64,000 nt of DNA from Phoronis australis. Its lineage: Eukaryota > Phoronida > Phoronidae. The stretch spans positions 1 through 64,000 of the forward strand of contig NMRA01000048.1 in assembly GCA_002633005.1 (NCBI GenBank), in the 5' to 3' direction. Shown one piece after another: positions 60,201 to 64,000 of the stretch. The notes under the pieces are model-generated. The model was not told where the DNA came from, did no database searches, and worked only from the letters and a program-made list of their open reading frames with translations. A program made the translations under genes and the position numbers. Numbering within the stretch: position 1 is the stretch's first letter; the number at the start of each line of letters is the position of its first letter.

Positions 60201-63200
60201 GGAGCTTTCACGATTTCCATGAACAAATCAGAAGTTAGATTAAACAAAAACAAAATGATAATTTAGAAAACTGTAATACCGTTTCAGCTTGAACATTTCA
60301 ATACAATTAGGTCATGTTAGCGTATTGATACTGTTGTTTTCCTATGAATGTACCTTCCTTTTCCACTTACCTATGCTAACAAGTGGCCGAGTTAATGGCA
60401 GATTGTTAAAAAACGTGAAAAATCAAAATGTTCAAGCCCTTCAGAAAAAAATACCGGTATGAACTTTCGTGATGCTAAAGGTCTAGTTTGATGCATTTGG
60501 CTAAATATATTCTCTTGTAGTATAAGATCTTCCATGGTGACTAGAGCATCTCAGCCAAAGAATGATGACCATACATTCAGTGAAATGTCATTACATGATT
60601 TGTGAATGCCAAATAATATCAGAACCTTTTGTTGGCTTACATGCACAGCCAGACGACTTACGGGCCCATGATGACATTGCACATTTAGTTTATCTTTAAT
60701 GAGTGCTCCAAACCTCCCCCCCCCGCTGGAAACTTTACAATAAAGATGGTGTAGGTCATTTTTATTTTGCAGTTATGTTTGCTGCAAATGTCAATGCTGG
60801 TCTCCATTTTTATACCAATGTGGTGAGATGCCTATTGTTTTCAAATCATTGTTCATGTTGTTTTTGTCTTGAACCACAGCAATAAAGATGTACTATAACA
60901 AGTTCAAACATAACTTGTTGAATTTTTCACCCCCTTGCCTTAAAATCTGAAGTGCTCTTTATTTAGGTTCGTGCACGTTATAGTTTTCAAAAACAGTTTA
61001 TACTTCTCGGCTAAATTCAGTGAAATTTCAAAGGTAAAATTTGAAATTTTTCAATGTTGGTTTTTACCTATTTCCTTCCATTTTTTTCCAAAATTCAATA
61101 ACTTGTTCCCTAAACTATTTTCCTGAAACTTGGCATGAGGACGAAACGTTCACAGAAGACAGTTTGACTATAACCCAGCGAATCTCTATTTCCAGTTAAC
61201 GCATGTGAAACGAAGGTTCCCAATGGTCGCGACCTCGCCGCGGAAGCACTGCTCAGCATGGACTCTCCAAGTGCCAGTAACGAAACAAAGGCGTTCTTAC
61301 AGGGTATACTTCAGAAGCAGAGGACTGGTGAGTTAGTTACCATATTTACACTGGCTCTTGTTGACACACTCCTGTTGAATAGTGGTATTTGTTCTTCAAT
61401 TCCTGCTATTTGCTGGGTTTTGGTCTCACAATATAGGACAAATTTTGAAATTGAATGATTTGGCAAAGTGGTGATGGCTGCATTGGTCATGTTCTCATTG
61501 GGCGATAGTGTTTGGGATGAGTATCAGACTGTATTACTGTTAAATTGTAAATCTCTCACTTTGTGATTTCGTGTCTCAATTTGTTATTTATTCCTGTAAT
61601 TTGCCTCTTATTAGTTTATAGTACTTTAGCCATCTCTGATGCTAAGATGTTTTGAATGTTACGTGCTCTATTTGTCTGTGTACGATGGTGTTGTTGCACC
61701 TCAAAAAGGACGACGTTGCTGCATCTGTGATAATTGTGTGCCAATCAATAAAAAAATCAATTCTGTCATGTACTCAAGCACATTACTCCGAGAAGTGAAT
61801 TCCGAGTTCATTGACTGTGAAAATCCGGGTGACTGTCAAGGCCAGCAAAGGGCTAGAGGATTCAGGGCTTGGAATTTTCCTTTTTTAAGAGGATTTCCTC
61901 TTTTTTGGTTTCAATTTCCTCTTTTCCTCTCTTTTATTATTATTTTGACTTTGTTCATGCAAAAATGTTTATTTCAGTTAAATTTTACAACTTGGAAATA
62001 TTTCTATCACACAAGCCTATATCTTTGTGGAACGATCCATTACCTGGAAAAAGTTTCCTCTTTTTTTGTCAGTGATCATTCCAAGCTTTGAGGATTGCAC
62101 AAATGCCTGTGTGATTCCTCACTGTAAACATCAATGGTGACCTAGACCCACTGCTTTTGAGGTGGTGTTTACCTTGGACCTGACCAAGGGAAAGATTAAA
62201 TGAGAGCAGATCAACAGAGGTTGTTATGTGGTTAGTCCAAGGCCACTCATTCAGTCATCAATGCCTCTCATTTGGAAATAATATGTATGACAATAAGGCA
62301 TAGGCTCCAGTTCACTCCCAATAAACACTGGGTTATTGATGGTTGTCATTGACAGTTACTGTGCTGCCAGATTCCCAAAATGGCCTGGTATTAGCTGCAT
62401 TCTGAGGGTGTTTACCTGTTTTTTTATACAGTTCAATCAGCCAGACGCTTGTGGAGTGCAATAGTTATCAGAACAAAGTCGACGATTTTGCTTGTCAAAA
62501 AATCGCCAGAAAGTGATAGCCATTTCTTTGGCTAGTTTTTGAAAATTGGCGATGGTTTTCATCTTTGCCTTCTGAGTTTACTTCAGAGTATCTCTGGCAA
62601 GAGAAAGTTTGTTTTGTCATTTTTCCATTGAAGATATGCCGCACCAAATTAATGCATTTCCATGTTCAAGTAAATATACCATGACTTACGTCAACTACTT
62701 TTTTGAATAATTAAACCATTCACAAATTCGTTAGAAGCATTTGAAAACGAAAAAGGCTTATGGGACTTATTTTTGACTGGAGTTCGTGAGATTTTACCAT
62801 TATGTTATAACAACCAGGTCAGGTGTAGACCTCTGAAAATGAGCCATTACCTTTAGCAATCAGGGGTCGGAATTTTCCTCTTTTAAAAGGATTTCCTCTT
62901 TTTTGGTTTTGATCTCTTATTTGATTTCCTGTTTCCCCAGTTTTCATCTCTTTTTATCATCATTTTGACTTTATTTATGTGCAACGTGTTTTTTTGCTGT
63001 TAAATTTTGTAACATAAAATCATTTCTATCTCATAAGCGTATTTGTTTGTAGAACTATATGTCACCTGAAAAATTTTCCTCTTTTTTGTCCTTGGTCATT
63101 TTAAGCCCTGGGCAATGCTACATTTTTGGCCATTGTTTCTTTGTTGTACACATTTTAAGCAAGTTTGCTTTGAGTATTTTAAATACCCCAAGATTATAAA

Positions 63201-63441
63201 AAACAAGATCTTGGTGAGTGTAATTGCTGCTAGAGGAGATTACTTCTGTCTGGCCGTCTTGCATCTTTGGGAGGTTTATGTTTTTTTTCTGTTCGCAATT
63301 AACCCTGTGGGTAGTTTTCTATAGAGCCATGGCAGGCGTGTCTGGTTAAACAACTCTGCTTGATCTCTCTCAGATGTTGACTGGCCACCAGGAAATGAAT
63401 TGCAGTCACCTATGGACATTCCTAAAGAAACCGCACTTGCT
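39140..63441 (+). CDS. ELF1/2/4-like ETS transcription factor, 5' half
   Basis: Reconstructed from exons at 39140-39227, 40084-40333, 44106-44157, 54153-54642 and 61196-61327, with a possible exon at 63374-63441. Identification rests on three matches to vertebrate ELF proteins recalled from the family: PPVIVVNQP to the PAVIVE block near the ELF1/2 N-terminus, LDLLIQAV to LDLLIRAV of the short ELF2 (NERF-1) isoform, and AAEALLSMDSP to AAEALLNMDSP. Three alternative 5' exon sets all finish in phase 1, exactly what the shared exon at 61196 needs. The gene therefore probably uses at least three promoters. The DNA-binding ETS domain is not in the window and should follow to the right. Introns are 4-20 kb and filled with MITEs. 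It would act in the nucleus as a GGAA-binding regulator. Confidence 0.78.
40084..40333 (+). CDS. ELF-like exon 3a: PVIV block and basic cluster
   Basis: The acceptor is TTTCTTTTCAG|GAGATAGG and the donor is AAGGG|GTAGGG. The 250 nt encode 83 codons plus one base (phase 1). Content: EIGPPVIVVNQPEEYDF, resembling the conserved start of ELF1/2; a Ser-rich acidic stretch (NSSSSKDSASP); and, right at the donor, the basic cluster RMRRRRKRKRR, which looks like a nuclear localisation signal. Open frame continues into the intron to 40437, giving an intron-retained form with a different tail. That form is not supported by anything else. Confidence 0.75.
40880..40955. repeat. MITE M1 fragment and poly-C run with undetermined base
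   Basis: CAGTGCCGGATTTAAGGGG, then GGGCCATGGCCCCCCTAAAATTCTC, matches the left end of the 31746 element. It breaks off at an N (40936) followed by about 20 C. The G and C runs make the base calls and length here unreliable. Confidence 0.6.
44106..44157 (+). CDS. ELF-like alternative first exon 1b (NERF-1-like)
   Basis: ATG in context AAGATGGCC begins 17 codons, MAACSENKTNLDLLIQA, plus one base before the donor GCAG|GTAAAT (phase 1). Spliced to 61196, the junction reads LDLLIQAVNACETK. The short human ELF2 isoform starts MATSL and continues through LDLLIRAVEAS, so length, motif and exon junction agree. No acceptor precedes it, so it should be a true first exon with its own promoter just upstream. 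Confidence 0.82.
44299..44344. promoter_or_regulatory. Inverted pair of ETS sites downstream of exon 1b
   Basis: AACCAGGAAGT (44299-44309) and ACTTCCTGTT (44335-44344) are ETS core sites in opposite orientation, about 25 bp apart, 140-190 bp inside the first intron. The first closely fits the ELF consensus. Binding is inferred. Confidence 0.4.
45160..45312. repeat. 20-bp tandem repeat, intronic
   Basis: Units of TCTGATCCATGTCTTTGAG are nearly identical from about 45240 to 45310 and decay to the left into CATGTTTGGAAAGCTCTGA-like variants from 45160. They are contiguous, without spacers. Confidence 0.8.
46935..47448. repeat. Two diverged direct repeats of about 105 bp
   Basis: 46935-47037 and 47345-47448 share TCTGCA..ACCTAGTGGCCATT, AAAAGTT, TAGTCC/TTGTCCRTTTTTGG, an ACY-rich centre and RGACCAT/AGGTCATTATG...GRCAGATGTG. 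They look like one family inserted or duplicated 410 bp apart in the ELF intron. Confidence 0.6.
48185..48457 (+). CDS. Unidentified coding fragment, C-terminal
   Basis: Open for 90 codons to TAA at 48455 without an early Met. A possible acceptor, GTTAACTCAG|GTGACAAA, would start an exon at 48195. The translation looks protein-like rather than random: a basic first half with LLQGKWRHRNTPVLGSSLDV, then INEGKSALSEIGLNARIVRN, MFPNTQIADHIHKILKLHIG and an acidic end. I do not recognise it. It could be the last exon of a small nested gene or the C-terminus of a transposon protein. Sequence around and after its stop is repeated at 60250-60400, which favours a mobile or retroposed origin. Palindrome P1 copy 3 is inserted 23 bp after the stop. 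Confidence 0.4.
   Translation, partial: VNSGDKRAVLEASELLQGKWRHRNTPVLGSSLDVTNYTLATEINEGKSALSEIGLNARIVRNMFPNTQIADHIHKILKLHIGKPDDNLEK
48480..48908. mobile_element. Palindromic element P1, copy 3 (best preserved)
   Basis: It is 429 bp, CAAGGTACCTAAACTAC to GTAGTTTAGGTACCTTG, with target duplication ATCTA at 48475-48479 and 48909-48913. The left arm is 48480-48685, the right arm 48724-48908 and the loop about 38 nt. The left arm reads as nine successive units of 20-22 bp (one of 30) with core ACACGG then ACGGACTCA. The right arm has one unit fewer. Most units are identical between arms, so the palindrome is young or homogenised. Confidence 0.97.
51085..52234. mobile_element. TIR element with TTCATAAAGGCGGTTTA ends
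   Basis: GATTTCATAAAGGTGGTTTA at the left is mirrored by the complement GATTTCATAAAGGCGGTTTA at the right. The outer 120 bp on each side are crowded with AAACCAGGTTTA-type half-sites in both orientations. The middle holds a CG-rich insert and a second MITE. No transposase frame. Short open frames here are incidental. Confidence 0.7.
51717..51870. mobile_element. Nested hAT-like MITE
   Basis: GGCGGATCCAAAGGG at the left and the complement GGGGCGGATCCACAGTTTTT at the right give inverted termini of a kind often seen in hAT MITEs. Within it lie G- and C-runs. It is nested inside the 51085-52234 element. No target duplication was found. Confidence 0.55.
54041..54067. promoter_or_regulatory. Perfect 12-bp ETS dyad upstream of exon 1c
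   Basis: AGTTAGGAAGTG, then CGC, then CACTTCCTAACT: arms are perfectly complementary. Each arm contains a GGAAG ETS core. It lies 86-112 bp before the exon 1c start codon, so it is either a promoter dyad or a 5' UTR hairpin. The same 12-mer, AGTTAGGAAGTG, recurs singly at about 63950. Confidence 0.6.
54153..54642 (+). CDS. ELF-like alternative exon 1c: Pro-rich N-terminus
   Basis: ATG at 54153 follows an in-frame stop, and the exon ends at a strong donor, CGATTTT|GTAAGT, in phase 1. It encodes 163 residues, longer than any other ORF nearby and proline-rich. Visible motifs: GPVDLSV at 25-31 and VLDLSLP at 61-67, both resembling the PxDLS docking motif for the corepressor CtBP; RRRNS at 69-73; PPPPKLPRL at 85-93; and a basic end, HHKKAFMRRF. 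It fits exon 61196 in frame. No counterpart is known to me in vertebrate ELF proteins. It may be a lineage-specific isoform, or an exon of another gene sharing the splice phase. Confidence 0.72.
57893..58345. repeat. Dispersed repeat family R1, copy C (longest)
   Basis: Contains the left part shared with 5376 and 14500 (GTCTAGTACAGA, TGAGGAAATTTCCA, ACCACAGAGTTTGTAATCTC) and the right part shared with 5376-5745 (GTGGCAGAGAACTACTTT, TTTAGTCTGTTTATCGC, GGCCTCTTTAATA). It shows that copies A and B are overlapping partial copies of one element of at least 450 bp. Confidence 0.7.
59395..59458. repeat. 16-bp minisatellite, four perfect units
   Basis: ATATATAGTGCATTGT occurs four times in a row with no mismatch. 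Perfect identity suggests recent expansion. Intronic. Confidence 0.95.
60250..60400. repeat. Repeat matching the site interrupted by P1 copy 3
   Basis: GATAATTTAGAAAA, then GAACATTT, then TATTG-TACTGTTGTTTTCCTATG and GAATGTACCTT. These match 48440-48479 joined to 48909-48990, without the 429-bp palindrome. TATGAATGTACCTT also occurs near 36117. Confidence 0.65.
61196..61327 (+). CDS. ELF-like shared exon: EAALL motif
   Basis: The acceptor is CTCTATTTCCAG|TTAACGC and the donor is GACTG|GTGAGT. The 132 nt run from phase 1 to phase 1. The product begins NACETKVPNG and contains RDLAAEALLSMDSPSASNE, then FLQGILQKQRT. AAEALLSMDSP matches the AAEALLNMDSP block conserved in ELF1, ELF2 and ELF4. All three 5' exon sets join here in frame. 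Confidence 0.87.
61863..62090. mobile_element. MITE family M2, copy 1
   Basis: CAGGGCTTGGAATTTTCC at the left and the complement CAAAGCTTGGAAT at the right, flanked by AGGATT at 61857-61862 and 62091-62096. The interior is pyrimidine-rich (CCTCTTTTTTGG). Its insertion created the long open frame seen over this stretch. Confidence 0.8.
62861..63110. mobile_element. MITE family M2, copy 2
   Basis: CAGGGGTCGGAATTTTCC to the complement CAGGGCTTAAAATGACC. It aligns end to end with copy 1 (TTAAATTTT, TTTCTATC, CACCTGAAAAA). The flanks AGCAAT and GGCAAT agree with a 6-bp target duplication carrying one mismatch. Confidence 0.8.
63374..63441 (+). CDS. Possible further ELF-like exon
   Basis: A good acceptor, TTGATCTCTCTCAG|ATGTTG, in phase 1 continues the frame from 61327 as DVDWPPGNELQSPMDIPKE and beyond. 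The only nearby donor in frame, GCT|GTAGTC, is weak, and the frame stops soon after. There is no clear family match, so this is tentative. Confidence 0.3.
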
Positions 63442-64000
63442 GTAGTCTGTTTTTTATAGCAGCCGTTATTGAGTTAAAACCAAGTCAATGACGTCAATGA
63501 ATGATTTGTTTAGCAGTTGGAAATTGCTTGCCGCGTCTTTAATGAGTGTGTCTGAGACTTTCAGTGCTCTGTCACTGTGTTCTAAGCATAGCAACAAAGA
63601 CGTAATCCGCAGTCAGTTCCTGTTATAGTTTTCCCCAGGTTGCGTTGACTACGAAAGAAATGAGGGTGACTGACCGAAGCTAGGCGACTGGAACTGAATA
63701 GTAATTTCCTCAGTTCTGTGATTTCCGCCTTGTTTGGGCTGGGATGAATCCGGTTGACTGAAACATTAAGTTTTGATTCACTGCTCAGTTTCACAATGTC
63801 AACACTATTAATTTGAGCAACTTTTGCCACATACAGAAGCACCAAGAAAATGACCCCTTATCATGTAGTGATTTACAGTTGCACAGGTAGTATTGGAATG
63901 CCTGTACTTGGAGTGATTGGCCAGAATCAAAAATGAGCTGCTACTAAAAGTTAGGAAGTGGTTACCAAAGTCCACATCCTGGTATCATGTTCCTCTTAAA

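Larger units (their letters stand above)
40334..61195 (+). other. ELF introns outside the listed features
   Basis: Long AT-rich introns separate the alternative first exons from the shared exon. Apart from the repeats, elements and the orphan frame listed separately, I see no further exon with a recognisable domain in 41000-44000, 49000-51000 or 55000-57800. Confidence 0.5.

Noticed and set aside
61639..62091. 150-codon plus-strand frame after the shared ELF exon
   Set aside because: Its second half is the MITE at 61863-62090, and the first half lies in the intron after a strong donor. The frame is accidental.

Overview
This is nuclear DNA from an animal, AT-rich and intron-rich, with long introns, many short non-autonomous transposons and two degenerate LINEs. 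There is no operon structure. The best taxonomic hint is an ELF-type ETS gene whose alternative first exons resemble the vertebrate ELF2/NERF isoforms. That favours an invertebrate deuterostome (hemichordate, echinoderm or lancelet grade), but I cannot name a species.

Two protein-coding genes can be reconstructed by splicing. The first is a secreted phospholipase A2 on the minus strand, in four exons (13594-13501, 9345-9183, 6592-6459, 6042-5873). All three junctions are in phase, the total is 186 codons plus stop, and the signal peptide, calcium loop, catalytic His-Asp pair and late CxCD aspartate are all present. The second is the 5' half of an ELF1/2/4-like ETS factor on the plus strand. 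Three different N-terminal exon sets (39140-40333, 44106-44157, 54153-54642) all end in phase 1 and can all join the same exon at 61196-61327. The ETS domain would lie beyond the right edge. A tRNA-Gln(CTG) gene sits between the two genes at 20907-20978 on the minus strand.

Layout: 1-425 is a 57-bp GC-rich minisatellite. 430-5870 is unannotated sequence downstream of PLA2. 5873-13594 is PLA2, with a CR1-like LINE tail and a hairpin element in its introns. 15.5-19.5 kb is a large element whose roughly 1-kb inverted termini are arrays of alternating 143/138-bp monomers. 20-36 kb is mostly unique non-coding DNA with the tRNA and small repeats. 36.2-38.9 kb is a broken L1/Tx1-type LINE. 39.1-63.4 kb is the ELF-like gene with repeat-filled introns.

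The most unusual structure is a family of three long palindromes (12352-12700, 29269-29681, 48480-48908). Each begins CAAGGTACC, ends GGTACCTTG and is flanked by its own perfect 5-bp target duplication. Each arm is an array of about 21-bp units. One copy interrupts a repeat that is present without the insertion near 60.3 kb. The other main lead is a set of ETS-site dyads beside the alternative ELF promoters, which suggests autoregulation.
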